This document shows positions 1 through 7,994 of a stretch of 11,129 nucleotides of DNA, piece by piece (positions within the stretch are counted from its first letter, which is position 1; each line of letters opens with the position of its first letter). The notes below the pieces were generated by a model. That model was not told the origin of the DNA. It did not search any database and saw nothing but the letters and a program-made list of their open reading frames with translations. This DNA comes from an uncultured Roseiflexaceae bacterium (lineage in GTDB: Bacteria > Chloroflexota > Chloroflexia > Chloroflexales > Roseiflexaceae). Location of the stretch: positions 1 through 11,129 of the forward strand of contig CAIZHO010000362.1 in assembly GCA_903932805.1 (NCBI GenBank). Reading direction: 5' to 3'. The position numbers and the translations under genes are program-made.

Positions 1-512
1 ACGGTGTTGCATACGAAATCATCGACTACAAGACGGCACAAACCGCACTGTCAGCGAAGAATATCTTGAGTGAATTCTGTCCAACCCAATCAAGCGCCAC
101 GGCAGAGTCACCAGAAGCTGAAACGGCATGGACAGCCAAAAACTATCAGACGCTGCTGTATTTGTATGCAAATCGGACCGACGCGCCGCGTTCCTTCGAC
201 CCACCTGCCAGGATGCATTATGCGTACCTCGGGTTGGCAGATACAAAAACGGGAATAAACACCAACATTTATCGCCGTATCGACATCCATCCCACCGAGA
301 ACGGCACCGCAAAATACGGGAATGGTGTTACCGAAATGGTCAATGTCACGGCGGAGCTGCTCCAGGCGATTGCGGAAACGACAATGCGCGACACAATGAT
401 TGACATGCGCCATACGCCGTACCCTATCAAACCCGGGCGGCATTGCAAGACATGTAACTATTTCAGCATTTGTGATGCGACCGTAGACACTACCAACGCA
501 GAAGAGGAATAA
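1..512 (+). CDS. C-terminal part of a PD-(D/E)XK nuclease, probably AddB-like subunit (5' end outside window)
   Basis: The open frame is already running at base 3 and stops with TAA at 510-512, so only about 169 C-terminal residues are visible. They show the end of a RecB-type PD-(D/E)XK nuclease fold. An IIDYKT motif has its catalytic Asp codon at 24-26 and its Lys codon at 30-32. It is followed by a QxxxY-type helix (QTLLY) and a terminal CKTCNYFSIC, a CX2CX5C triad with Cys codons at 444, 453 and 471. In AddB and Cas4 such a triad joins one upstream Cys to hold a 4Fe-4S cluster; that fourth Cys would lie outside the window. The next gene, an AddA-like helicase-nuclease, starts 2 nt after the stop, matching the usual addB-addA order. 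I infer an AddB-like subunit of a break-resection enzyme. The helicase-like N-terminus is not visible, so a stand-alone RecB-family nuclease or an AdnA-like protein cannot be excluded. Confidence 0.82.
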   Translation, partial: GVAYEIIDYKTAQTALSAKNILSEFCPTQSSATAESPEAETAWTAKNYQTLLYLYANRTDAPRSFDPPARMHYAYLGLADTKTGINTNIYRRIDIHPTENGTAKYGNGVTEMVNVTAELLQAIAETTMRDTMIDMRHTPYPIKPGRHCKTCNYFSICDATVDTTNAEEE

Positions 513-514
513 CG

Positions 515-3500
515 ATGACGACACAGCGCCAATTTGAGCAGGTCGACGACGCTCTCGCTGCGCTCCCCCGCGAGGCAGTTATCTCGATCATTGCCGGTGC
601 AGGCACCGGCAAAACTGCGCGGTTGACCAAACGGTATGTCGCACTGTTGCAGGCAGACCCACAGTTGCTCCCCGAACACATTGTCGTGTTGACCTTCACC
701 GAAAAGGCAGCCACCGAGATGCGCGCACGCATTGTGCATTCGGTGACTAGTGACGACACACTCAAACATCGTTTTTCGCGGCTTGATATGGCCAGTGCAC
801 GGATTTCGACCTTTCATGTGTTTGCAGCAACCATCGCCCTGCGCCACAGCATCGCCTGCAATCTCGATCCTGCAAGCCCATTTGCGGACGAGTTTGAGGC
901 GCAAGACCTCAGGGATACGCTATGGAAAACGTTCATGGAACATGACTGGCAAACCGTGCTTCCATACCCAACCACTGAGGTAACGCAGATTGCATGGGAC
1001 AAAGATACGATCCGTGAGACGTTACACACGATTTTCGCTGATGCCAAATCGCGTGGCGAAGATGCCGAAACGTTTGCCAGAGCCATTCTGCCCGCACGCA
1101 TGGAATCTGCCATTGGTCGGATGTATGTAGACACGTTGCGCCATTTGTATCGTGCGTATGAGTCTGCGCTGGTAGGCGCTGGGATGGTGGATCTCGACGA
1201 TTTGATACGCATGATTCCGGGGCTTTTGACGCACTACCCCGCTGAGTACACCGCTATCCGCGTTGTGTTGGTCGACGAGTTCCAAGATACCAATGGTGCC
1301 CAAGACGCAATGATGCGGGCGGTTACCCCCACACATCACGGTCGTACACCAGCAGCACGCTTTGTGGTTGGAGATCCACGGCAATCTATCTATTTGTGGC
1401 GCCAAGCAAAACCCGAAAATCTGCAGTACGCCGATGGCGAATCCCCGCCGCAGCAGCGTTTTTCGTTGCGTATCAACTATCGTTCACGCAAATCAATCAT
1501 TGATATCGCCAACAAAAGTCTCAAACGATACATGCTCCACGACGAGCCTGCGCGGAAGGAATTCGACCCAACAGAAGTCTTGTTGGTGGATCCCGCAAAG
1601 CAGATCGAAAGTGACCCGACAGATACCGTCATCATGAACGACTACGCCGACGCCGGCGCAGAATCACGCGCAATCGTCCAGCGTGTTTTGGAGCTTCGTG
1701 GCCGTGGAGTGCAATTTGAGTCCATGGCTGTCCTTGTGCGTGCCCGGAGTGCTGCAAGACCAATCATTGATGCCTTCAAGAAAGCCGGCATCCCCTACGA
1801 TGATGGGTCACTGACGCCCTTTTTCAAGATACCGCTGATCATCGACGCCGCACATACCTTGCTCTCTGCAGCCCAGCCATATACCGAGCGCTCATTGACC
1901 CGCACCGTCTGGCAAGCAACCGGTACCTGGGACGAGACGACGTTGGCACAGCGCCGAGCGCACGCGCGCGGAGTCCCATTGTGGCAGCTCCTCCAACAAC
2001 ACAGTACAGAACCACGTGTCCAAAACCTCATCAACGCACTCACTGCAGGGTACCGCGCCCAACGGTATATGCCTGCGGCGACCTGGGCACGCATGGTGCT
2101 CCATAGTGCAGGGGTATGGGAACGTGACGGTGCGTATGGGCAGCGATTGCTCCACCGGTTCATCATCGAATGCGTCGCACAGGCCAGCACAGTCGACGCA
2201 TTGGTCACCGACCTGACGCGTGCAATCGAACAGGGTCGTGAAGTCAGCGCGCCCGAACGCCGGACCGACAGTGACACGGTGTCGGTGATGACGGTCCATG
2301 CAGCCAAGGGGCTCGAATTCGACGCCGTTTTTGTTCCGAGTGCCAAAGGCTTCCACCTGCATCGCAAGACGCAAGGGATGAACTACAAGACCGGTGCGCT
2401 GCTCTTGAGCGCCGGCGATTCACCACAGATGCGCGACTACAACCGCCAAGAACAAAACGAGGTCGTTGCGACGTTCTATGTGGCACTCACACGGGCCAAA
2501 CACTGGTTGTGGGTGAGTAGTGCCGTGCTGAAGTCGCGTGATCGTGCGTTTTTTCTGCTGCTCGACGATGTACGCACCCAACCCATAGATGGTGTCAGCA
2601 CTACATATGTCGTGCCCGAGCAGGCTACAGCAGACCACCGTACGAGCCATCCCGCGCCTGCCATTGCCATGCCGCTCTTAGAAAGCAAACCAATCGTCAG
2701 TCTGAGTCCTTCGAGCCTCAGCGAACTTTCGCAATGCCCGCGCCGCTATCGCTACACACGGCGGAGCGGCCTTGCGGGGATGCAAGGCGTTATCGACGAC
2801 CAAACAGCACGTATCGCATCACGTGCACCACACCTTAGCGCGTACGCCCTGCCCGAGCCACACACCGAAGAAAATGGTGTGCAGGATGATGCAGACAACA
2901 CATCAGCACCTACGGATCTCCACGGTGAAGGCCTCGATGCGCGGATACTCGGCACGCTCTTTCATCGTGTTTGCGAACTTCACACCGCGACACCTGTCGG
3001 TTCTGCCCAAGATCTCGTTGCCGCTGCGGTCGGTACCATTGCAGATCCCATCAGCGCCGAGACGGTGGCCACGTGCGTTAACATGACCGAACGTTTTTTG
3101 GCATCTCCACTCGCGCAGAACGTAGCGCAGCAGATCCTCAGTGAGCACCACATACGCTGGGTAGTCGAGCGCCCACGGGCACAGGTGCAATTCAATGGCA
3201 TTATTGATCGCTACGATGGAGTCAGTGTTGTCGATTACAAGACCGACACCGAACTCGATGGGATTGCACAACGCCATGGCGATCAATTGCGATTGTATGG
3301 CGCGGCAATTGCATCAACCCATCATCTGCAGCAACTTCCACAGCTTGTGCTCTACCATGCGCGCAGTGGCAGCAGCGTAGACGTTGATAACAGCCAACAC
3401 GCGCTCGACGAGACCTACCAGCGACTCGATAGCGCGTTGGAATGGATCGTCAGAGGTTCGTACCCGGCCACACCCGTGCCGAGCAGCTGTGCACATTGCC

Positions 3501-3553
3501 CCGCCAAATGGCTCTGTCCCGAGGGCAGGCAGGCTCTGGGCGAACGCGGATAG
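515..3553 (+). CDS. UvrD/RecB-type ATP-dependent helicase-nuclease (AddA/AdnB-like), with Fe-S-type cysteines
   Basis: This 1012-residue protein is an SF1A helicase fused to a PD-(D/E)XK nuclease. Helicase motifs in order are Walker A AGAGTGKT (27-34), motif Ia LTFTEKAATEM (59-69), motif II VLVDEFQDT (251-259), motif III VGDPRQSIYLWRQA (285-298), an INYRS motif (320-324), motif V TVHAAKGLEF (593-602) and motif VI YVALTRAK (655-662). The nuclease follows: a CPRRYRY start (C741), GTLFH (813-817), GIIDRYDG (895-902), VVDYKTD (905-911) with Asp907 and Lys909, QLRLY, then CAHCPAKWLC with C992, C995 and C1001. C741 plus this triad matches the four-cysteine iron-sulfur staple of AddB. The ATG is supported by a GAGG at 504-507, 7 nt upstream. 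With the gene ending 2 nt before it, the product probably unwinds and degrades broken DNA ends for recombination in the cytoplasm. At about 1010 residues it is shorter than typical AddA (about 1200). Whether it is closer to AddA or AdnB needs a phylogeny. Confidence 0.93.
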   Translation: MTTQRQFEQVDDALAALPREAVISIIAGAGTGKTARLTKRYVALLQADPQLLPEHIVVLTFTEKAATEMRARIVHSVTSDDTLKHRFSRLDMASARISTFHVFAATIALRHSIACNLDPASPFADEFEAQDLRDTLWKTFMEHDWQTVLPYPTTEVTQIAWDKDTIRETLHTIFADAKSRGEDAETFARAILPARMESAIGRMYVDTLRHLYRAYESALVGAGMVDLDDLIRMIPGLLTHYPAEYTAIRVVLVDEFQDTNGAQDAMMRAVTPTHHGRTPAARFVVGDPRQSIYLWRQAKPENLQYADGESPPQQRFSLRINYRSRKSIIDIANKSLKRYMLHDEPARKEFDPTEVLLVDPAKQIESDPTDTVIMNDYADAGAESRAIVQRVLELRGRGVQFESMAVLVRARSAARPIIDAFKKAGIPYDDGSLTPFFKIPLIIDAAHTLLSAAQPYTERSLTRTVWQATGTWDETTLAQRRAHARGVPLWQLLQQHSTEPRVQNLINALTAGYRAQRYMPAATWARMVLHSAGVWERDGAYGQRLLHRFIIECVAQASTVDALVTDLTRAIEQGREVSAPERRTDSDTVSVMTVHAAKGLEFDAVFVPSAKGFHLHRKTQGMNYKTGALLLSAGDSPQMRDYNRQEQNEVVATFYVALTRAKHWLWVSSAVLKSRDRAFFLLLDDVRTQPIDGVSTTYVVPEQATADHRTSHPAPAIAMPLLESKPIVSLSPSSLSELSQCPRRYRYTRRSGLAGMQGVIDDQTARIASRAPHLSAYALPEPHTEENGVQDDADNTSAPTDLHGEGLDARILGTLFHRVCELHTATPVGSAQDLVAAAVGTIADPISAETVATCVNMTERFLASPLAQNVAQQILSEHHIRWVVERPRAQVQFNGIIDRYDGVSVVDYKTDTELDGIAQRHGDQLRLYGAAIASTHHLQQLPQLVLYHARSGSSVDVDNSQHALDETYQRLDSALEWIVRGSYPATPVPSSCAHCPAKWLCPEGRQALGERG

Positions 3554-3586
3554 TATGCAACACTGCGCATGGAGTCGTCGGTTGTC

Positions 3587-5776
3587 TTATTTCTTTTTGG
3601 GCTTGAGAGGTCGCATGGGCCAACGCGTGCCAGTGAACGTCGTGCAGACCTGGCGGATCTCTGCATCCTGCGGGAAGTATTGCACCAAATGCGCCAGCAA
3701 GCCATCACTGGCGCCGTGTTCGGCGAATGCCTCGGCAAGCGCATATGCATCCGAATCAGCGCTTGCCAGGATTTGTTCTGTCGCGCGTACCTTCATCTCG
3801 TAGACAAATCGTGACGGTGTCGCACTGGGGAGTGCATCGCGTCCCAACCCTGCTTCCGGCAACGGAACCCCAATCGTGAGCACCGTTTTGGCACGCGTGA
3901 TTGCAACATAGAACAAGCGGCGTTCTTCTTCGATTGCATCCGAAGCAACCGGCAGTGCCGTCGGGTCCTGCCGATCGAACACCTCGGGGGAACTACCGGC
4001 AGCCGGCATGTACCCTTCGACTGCAGACGGGATAAAAACCGCGTCGTACTCGAGACCTTTGGCGCGATAGACAGTCGTAAAGAGCACCTGCTGCTCCTCT
4101 GGATGACCTGCCGTGTGGTCGGACTGTACCAACCAGTCGAGGTATGCCGATGGGCTCCAGCCGAGGTGCGAGGCGACTGCAATGAGTTGACGGATCGCGA
4201 CCGTGCGCTCTGCAGCAGCCTCGCCGCGGCCGAACGACCGTACGAAATGCTCATCGAGCCGCAGTGTGGTGCTCAACCACGACAGCACGTCATACGCAGA
4301 CGAGTCATTGGCAAGCAATCGGACTAATTGCTCACACAACGCCATGAGCTGGTCGATGCGGTCTTTGGTGAGTTGTGGTGTTTGTGCATCGGTATGAAGT
4401 TCCTGCAAGGCTGACCGTATCGTCTGCCCACTCTGCTGAGCGCGGATAAGCATGTGTTGCATGCGGTCGCGCGCCAAACCACGCATCGGCGTATTGATAA
4501 TGCGCAGGAAGCACGCAGCGACGCCGGCATCGACTTCCACATCGTACGCATATCCGATGCGCAGGTAATCCGCCAAAATTTGATGCTCGCGCCGTTGATA
4601 CACCGGGCCACGCCCCAACACGCGATACGGGATGCCCTCGAGCAGACACGCTATTTCGAATGCCTGCAGTTGCCCGAGGGTGCGCCCCAAAACAACCACC
4701 GTCTGGGCACCATGCTGCCGCACCCAATCTTGGAGTTGCAACGCAAGCTGGGTATCGAGCACCCCAGCCGTCTGTTGCTTGTCTTCGACCACATCGACAA
4801 TAGTCGATTGATGCCATTGGGAGGCAATGAGAGCCTTGGGGAAGCGCACCGCGTTGCGTGCAATCACGTTGTAGGCGGTCTGTGCAAGCAATGGACCAAA
4901 ACGAAAACTGACGGTCAACGGATAGTCAATGATCGGTCGCTCGGCCAGCCCACTCCCAAAACGTGTCAACAAGTAATCAGGCCGCGCACCGCGCCACTCG
5001 TAAATCGTCTGGTCGTCATCGCCCACAACCATCACATCGGCATGTGTCCCTGCGACTGCCTCGACGAGACGTTCCTGTCCATAGTTCACGTCTTGGTATT
5101 CGTCGACAATCACGACACGCAAGCTACCGACCGCCCGTTGCCAAAAATCAGGATGTGCCTGGGCAATCGAAAGAACGGTAGCGACAAAATCGTCAAAACC
5201 GAGCGCACCTGCTTCGAGTCGAAACTCCTCGAAGCGGGCAAAGACCAACGGGATATCACTGCTGGTGGCGTGGGCAGCGCGCTCCGCACCCGGTGGGACG
5301 AGTCCCGACTTCCACAGAGTAATCGCTGAAGCGACCGCATCGATGTCGACCGCACCTTCTTCGATGATTCCTTCGCCCACGAGCGACTGCAGGGCCCGAT
5401 ACATCAGGATGCGCGAACGATCCGTGGCTTCGTCGAGCCACCATTCACTCGGCTCTGCAAGCAAGCCGGTACTGATCGCCTGCTTGATCCACCGAAAGCA
5501 GAATGAGTGAAAGGTATCGACCCGCGGTTGATCGCGCTTATCTGGCAGCACCGCTTCGATGCGTGCGCGGAGCTCGTTGCGTGCGAGGGCATTGTAGGCA
5601 AACACGCGTACCGCACCGGGTGCAACCCCGAGTTCGTTGATGAGGTGGGCAACACGCAATACGATAGTGGTCGTTTTGCCAGACCCTGCCACCGCGAGGA
5701 CACGTGCGTGCTGGCGTAACGGGTGCGTGATGACGGCATGTTGTTCGGTCGTCGGCGCGAGTGATGTGCTGCTCAT
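3587..5776 (-). CDS. UvrD/PcrA-like SF1 ATP-dependent DNA helicase, divergent motifs
   Basis: The 729-residue product is a complete SF1A helicase without a nuclease domain. It shows a Q-motif (TEQ, 10-12), Walker A AVAGSGKTTT (28-37), motif II VIVDEYQDV (222-230), motif III VGDDDQTIYEWRGA (251-264), motif V TTVYRAKGLEYDAVFIP (567-583) and motif VI EEERRLFYVAITRAK (616-630). It likely translocates 3'-5' on single-stranded DNA in repair or replication-fork processing. Three motifs are unusual: Ia reads FAYNALARNEL (59-69) instead of FTNKAA-type, IV reads SFRFG (290-294) instead of NYRS, and V has Tyr570 where His is usual. The C-terminus is short and basic (PKKK). The ATG at 5776 is the only sensible start: no other start codon lies between it and Walker A. 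Its only SD-like sequence (GGGAG, 13 nt away) lies in a terminator-like hairpin. It is convergent with the helicase-nuclease gene across 33 nt (3554-3586), where I see no strong terminator for either gene. Confidence 0.93.
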   Translation of the reverse strand: MSSTSLAPTTEQHAVITHPLRQHARVLAVAGSGKTTTIVLRVAHLINELGVAPGAVRVFAYNALARNELRARIEAVLPDKRDQPRVDTFHSFCFRWIKQAISTGLLAEPSEWWLDEATDRSRILMYRALQSLVGEGIIEEGAVDIDAVASAITLWKSGLVPPGAERAAHATSSDIPLVFARFEEFRLEAGALGFDDFVATVLSIAQAHPDFWQRAVGSLRVVIVDEYQDVNYGQERLVEAVAGTHADVMVVGDDDQTIYEWRGARPDYLLTRFGSGLAERPIIDYPLTVSFRFGPLLAQTAYNVIARNAVRFPKALIASQWHQSTIVDVVEDKQQTAGVLDTQLALQLQDWVRQHGAQTVVVLGRTLGQLQAFEIACLLEGIPYRVLGRGPVYQRREHQILADYLRIGYAYDVEVDAGVAACFLRIINTPMRGLARDRMQHMLIRAQQSGQTIRSALQELHTDAQTPQLTKDRIDQLMALCEQLVRLLANDSSAYDVLSWLSTTLRLDEHFVRSFGRGEAAAERTVAIRQLIAVASHLGWSPSAYLDWLVQSDHTAGHPEEQQVLFTTVYRAKGLEYDAVFIPSAVEGYMPAAGSSPEVFDRQDPTALPVASDAIEEERRLFYVAITRAKTVLTIGVPLPEAGLGRDALPSATPSRFVYEMKVRATEQILASADSDAYALAEAFAEHGASDGLLAHLVQYFPQDAEIRQVCTTFTGTRWPMRPLKPKKK

Positions 5777-5778
5777 AG

Positions 5779-5809
5779 AAAAAGCGCCGCTCCCGCAAGG
5801 AACGGCGCT
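5779..5809 (-). terminator. Rho-independent terminator of the isomerase gene, abutting the helicase start codon
   Basis: Read on the - strand, AGCGCCGTTCC pairs with GGAGCGGCGCT around a TTGCG loop, an 11-bp stem with one G-T wobble (5783-5809). The stem runs straight into a T tract (5779-5782). It begins 14 nt after the isomerase stop codon, the classic intrinsic-terminator layout. The T tract ends only two bases before the ATG of the downstream helicase gene, and the GGGAG in the 3' arm is that gene's only SD-like sequence. The hairpin could therefore also restrict helicase expression. Confidence 0.85.
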
Positions 5810-5823
5810 CTCCGCATGGAAAT

Positions 5824-6666
5824 TTAGTCGACCAGTGATCGCAGATAGCGCACCGACTTGACGAATCCTTCTTCGGGCGAGAATGCGTCGTCTTCGTGTT
5901 CGACCGAGATGACACCGTCATAGCCGACTTGGCGCAAGGTGGTGATGAATTCGCCCCAGCGAATGCGGCCATAGCCTGGCAACACATACCGCCACCAACC
6001 ATCACCGTTCGAACCCACGCGTGCCCGCCGCGTCGGATTGACCCAGACGTCTTTGGCGTGCACATGGAAGATACGCTTCTGGAACTCACGCACACCATCG
6101 ATGTAGTCGATTTCTTGCCAATCGAGGTGTGATGGGTCATAGTTCAGCCCCAAGTGTGCATCTGGGAACACTTCAAAAATCGTTTGGAAGTGCTCGAGAT
6201 TCTGCAGATTGGTGGCATACCAGTTCTCGAACATGATCTTGACACCGGCTTCGCGCGCCAAATCTGCCATCGGGCGGAAGTGCACCGGCAAGTCTTCTTT
6301 GATGGTGTTCAAACGGCTCTTGCCCTGGGTGGGGAACCCAGCAAGGGCACCGACCAACTCGACACCCAGCTTGGGAGCGAGCTTGATTGCCGCTGGGAAG
6401 ACCTTCTTGGATTGCGCCAAATGGTCTGCCGTGACCCCCGTCATCATCGTGTGCCAATAACACACAATACTCGACAACGTGATGTTGTTCTTGGCCAACA
6501 AATTCTTGAGATTGGCAATATCGCTGTCTGTGACGGTTGTTGCATCAAAGTTACCGCCAGGTCCTACGTCGAGTTCGATTTGCTGCACGCCAATGGATGC
6601 TGCCCATGGAATGAACTTGTCGAGTGGCTGCCGACTGACCGGAGCGGTCAAAATACCGACTTTCAT
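5824..6666 (-). CDS. Sugar phosphate isomerase/epimerase-like TIM-barrel protein (xylose isomerase-like fold)
   Basis: The product is 280 residues, the usual size for the sugar phosphate isomerase/epimerase (IolE/xylose isomerase-like) family. The N-terminal strand is MKVGILTAPVSR. Family hallmarks are IMFENW (144-149), LNYDPSHLDW (174-183), RIFHVHAKD (198-206), GWWRYVLPGYG (223-233) and ISVEHEDD (253-260). Glu147, Asp177, His203 (or His201) and Glu256 fit the divalent-metal ligands of the fold. The enzyme probably isomerises, epimerises or dehydrates a sugar, polyol or keto-sugar in the cytoplasm; the substrate cannot be told from sequence. The PGYGRIRW segment has Arg where many relatives have Asp (GxxDW). 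The frame stays open upstream to 6927, but the start at 6666 is chosen because GAAAGGG (6673-6679) lies 6 nt before it, the family N-terminus begins there, and a terminator lies further upstream. Its own terminator follows 14 nt after the stop. Confidence 0.88.
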   Translation of the reverse strand: MKVGILTAPVSRQPLDKFIPWAASIGVQQIELDVGPGGNFDATTVTDSDIANLKNLLAKNNITLSSIVCYWHTMMTGVTADHLAQSKKVFPAAIKLAPKLGVELVGALAGFPTQGKSRLNTIKEDLPVHFRPMADLAREAGVKIMFENWYATNLQNLEHFQTIFEVFPDAHLGLNYDPSHLDWQEIDYIDGVREFQKRIFHVHAKDVWVNPTRRARVGSNGDGWWRYVLPGYGRIRWGEFITTLRQVGYDGVISVEHEDDAFSPEEGFVKSVRYLRSLVD

Positions 6667-6889
6667 AGTCTGCCCTTTCTGATGTTCCCCAATTGATATG
6701 GTCTGCTGGTCTTGCGACCATGTATCCCCATTACACACACTGCAACGTTGCTGGGATGATATTGACGGATACTCCGGCACACACACATGCTCTCGTGCAC
6801 CGTACAACACCACATCCAACGGTCTATGATGCCCACATCGTACCACACAATCAGCATGCGACCGGTTCGAAGCGATGGGTACACAGAAA
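6667..6889 (-). promoter_or_regulatory. Leader/promoter region of the isomerase gene with nested inverted repeats
   Basis: This stretch separates the upstream operon terminator from the isomerase ATG, so it must hold the isomerase promoter unless there is read-through. On the - strand a TATCAT at 6756-6761 is a possible -10 box, but I find no good -35 match, so the promoter assignment is weak. ATGGTC (6698-6703) and GACCAT (6716-6721) form an inverted repeat with a 12-nt spacer. Nested within it, TGGTC-TTGC-GACCA (6707-6720) can form a 5-bp hairpin. These may be an operator or a 5' UTR structure. The SD GAAAGGG is at 6673-6679. I see no credible small gene here. Confidence 0.4.
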
Positions 6890-6920
6890 ACCGGCGCATG
6901 GCATTCCGCCATGCGCCGGT
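6887..6920 (-). terminator. Rho-independent terminator of the ABC importer operon
   Basis: A perfect 13-bp inverted repeat, ACCGGCGCATGGC (6890-6902) and GCCATGCGCCGGT (6908-6920), flanks a 5-nt loop. On the - strand it is followed by T residues (complement of 6887-6889, plus the last stem base). It starts 6 nt after the TAG stop of the second ATPase gene. There is no T tract on the + side, so it acts for - strand transcription only. Confidence 0.93.
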
Positions 6921-6926
6921 GTCGCA

Positions 6927-7985
6927 CTAGACAGTCCGTGCTGGCGGCATTTCGAGTTTGATGTCACTCAGTGGTTGCACACCGGTCAGCGACAACTCAC
7001 GAGCGAAGTGACAAGCCACGAAATGCTCATCACCAATGTCGGTGAGCGGTGGCCGCTCCACACTACAGATATCTTTGGCATAGCGACAGCGCGGGTGGAA
7101 GTAACACCCACTCGGTGGATTCGCAGGCGATGGAACATCCCCTTGCAAACGTTCTGGTCGGGTCCGCAACCGCGGATCTGCCTTGGGGATAGCGTTGAGC
7201 AACGCCTCTGTGTACGGATGTTTGGGCGAAAAGTAGAGTTTGTCGGTTTTGGCCATCTCAACAATGTAGCCGACGTACATCACCGCGACACGGTCCGAGA
7301 TATGCTCAATGACGCTCAAATCGTGTCCCACAAACAAGTACGCCATGCCGTACTTTTCTTGGAGTTCATCGAGCAGGTTCAGTACTTGCGCTTGGATCGA
7401 CACGTCGAGCGCCGATACAGGCTCATCGCAGATAATCAAGCTCGGGTTGAGTGCAAGTGCACGAGCAATGCCGATGCGTTGGCGTTGCCCACCCGAAAAT
7501 GCATGCGGGTAGCGTGTCATGTTTTCGGGACGAATACCGACTTCCTTGAGGAGCTCGGCTACACGGTCCGACAACTCCGTCCCTTTGGCGCGGTGTTGAA
7601 TTTCGAGCGGCTCGCCGACAATCTGGCCAACGGTCAACCGTGGGTTCAGCGAGGTGAATGGGTCTTGGAAGATGATCTGCATGTTGGGTCGCAGCTTCAT
7701 CATGGTCTCGCGGTCGGCTTGGGTCACATCGATTTTGCCGAGCACCGGGTCATTGAAAATGACCTCGCCGGCAGTGGGTTCGTGGAGTCGCAGAATTGCA
7801 CGCCCGGCGGTACTTTTGCCACAGCCGGACTCACCCACCAATCCCAGTGTTTCGCCTTTGCGAATGTGGAAGTTGATGCCATCTACGGCCTTGACCATGC
7901 CCGTAACCCGACGCATCAACCCCGTCCGAATGGGGAAATGCTTTTTGAGGCCACGGACCTCGAGCAACATATCATCGGTGGTCAT
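6927..7985 (-). CDS. Opp/Dpp-family ABC importer ATP-binding protein, OppF/DppF type
   Basis: This is the second nucleotide-binding subunit of the importer, which powers uptake at the cytoplasmic face of the membrane. Numbered from the ATG at 7985 (352 residues), it shows Walker [10 protein letters not shown] (51-59), the Q-loop (Gln107), the signature FSGGQRQR (163-170), Walker B LIICDEP (183-189) and the H-loop His221. The C-terminal oligopeptide-transporter domain follows, with GCYFHPRC and further cysteines (294, 300, 307, 325). That four-Cys set resembles the iron-sulfur site described in a DppD-type ATPase. A GTG at 7991 gives a two-residue longer frame. I prefer ATG 7985 because GAGGTGA (7988-7994) is correctly placed for it and would overlap the GTG. 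The SD overlaps the TGA of the preceding ATPase gene, indicating translational coupling. The last gene of the operon, it is closed by the hairpin at 6890-6920. Confidence 0.95.
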   Translation of the reverse strand: MTTDDMLLEVRGLKKHFPIRTGLMRRVTGMVKAVDGINFHIRKGETLGLVGESGCGKSTAGRAILRLHEPTAGEVIFNDPVLGKIDVTQADRETMMKLRPNMQIIFQDPFTSLNPRLTVGQIVGEPLEIQHRAKGTELSDRVAELLKEVGIRPENMTRYPHAFSGGQRQRIGIARALALNPSLIICDEPVSALDVSIQAQVLNLLDELQEKYGMAYLFVGHDLSVIEHISDRVAVMYVGYIVEMAKTDKLYFSPKHPYTEALLNAIPKADPRLRTRPERLQGDVPSPANPPSGCYFHPRCRYAKDICSVERPPLTDIGDEHFVACHFARELSLTGVQPLSDIKLEMPPARTV

Positions 7986-7987
7986 GG

Positions 7988-7994
7988 TCACCTC
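7988..7994 (-). promoter_or_regulatory. Ribosome binding site deciding the OppF-type start
   Basis: GAGGTGA on the - strand is a 7-nt match to the anti-SD complement. GAGG ends 5 nt before the ATG at 7985. It covers the alternative GTG at 7991 and two bases of the previous gene's stop codon, so it favours the ATG and re-initiation by terminating ribosomes. Confidence 0.75.

Noticed and set aside
3554..3586. Possible bidirectional terminator between the two convergent helicase genes
   Set aside because: Only a 4-bp ATGC/GCAT pairing is present, and the T-rich run at 3590-3598 is inside the helicase coding end without an adjacent stable stem.
4454..5329. 291-codon open frame on the + strand inside the UvrD-like helicase gene
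   Set aside because: It overlaps helicase motifs II and III on the other strand and shows no family resemblance or ribosome binding site.
1..5776. Anti-phage defence island containing helicases and nucleases
   Set aside because: Helicase plus PD-(D/E)XK nuclease fits AddAB/AdnAB repair enzymes well. No methyltransferase, toxin, restriction subunit, integrase or other defence gene is present, and base composition does not change along the window by eye.
6721..6800. CA/TG-rich tracts (ACACAC runs) as a microsatellite
   Set aside because: The runs are only 6-9 bases long and not tandemly ordered.
6667..6927. N-terminal extension of the isomerase frame by 87 codons
   Set aside because: The extension would cross the operon terminator. 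Its residues are low-complexity and unlike the family, and a well-spaced GAAAGGG marks the ATG at 6666.
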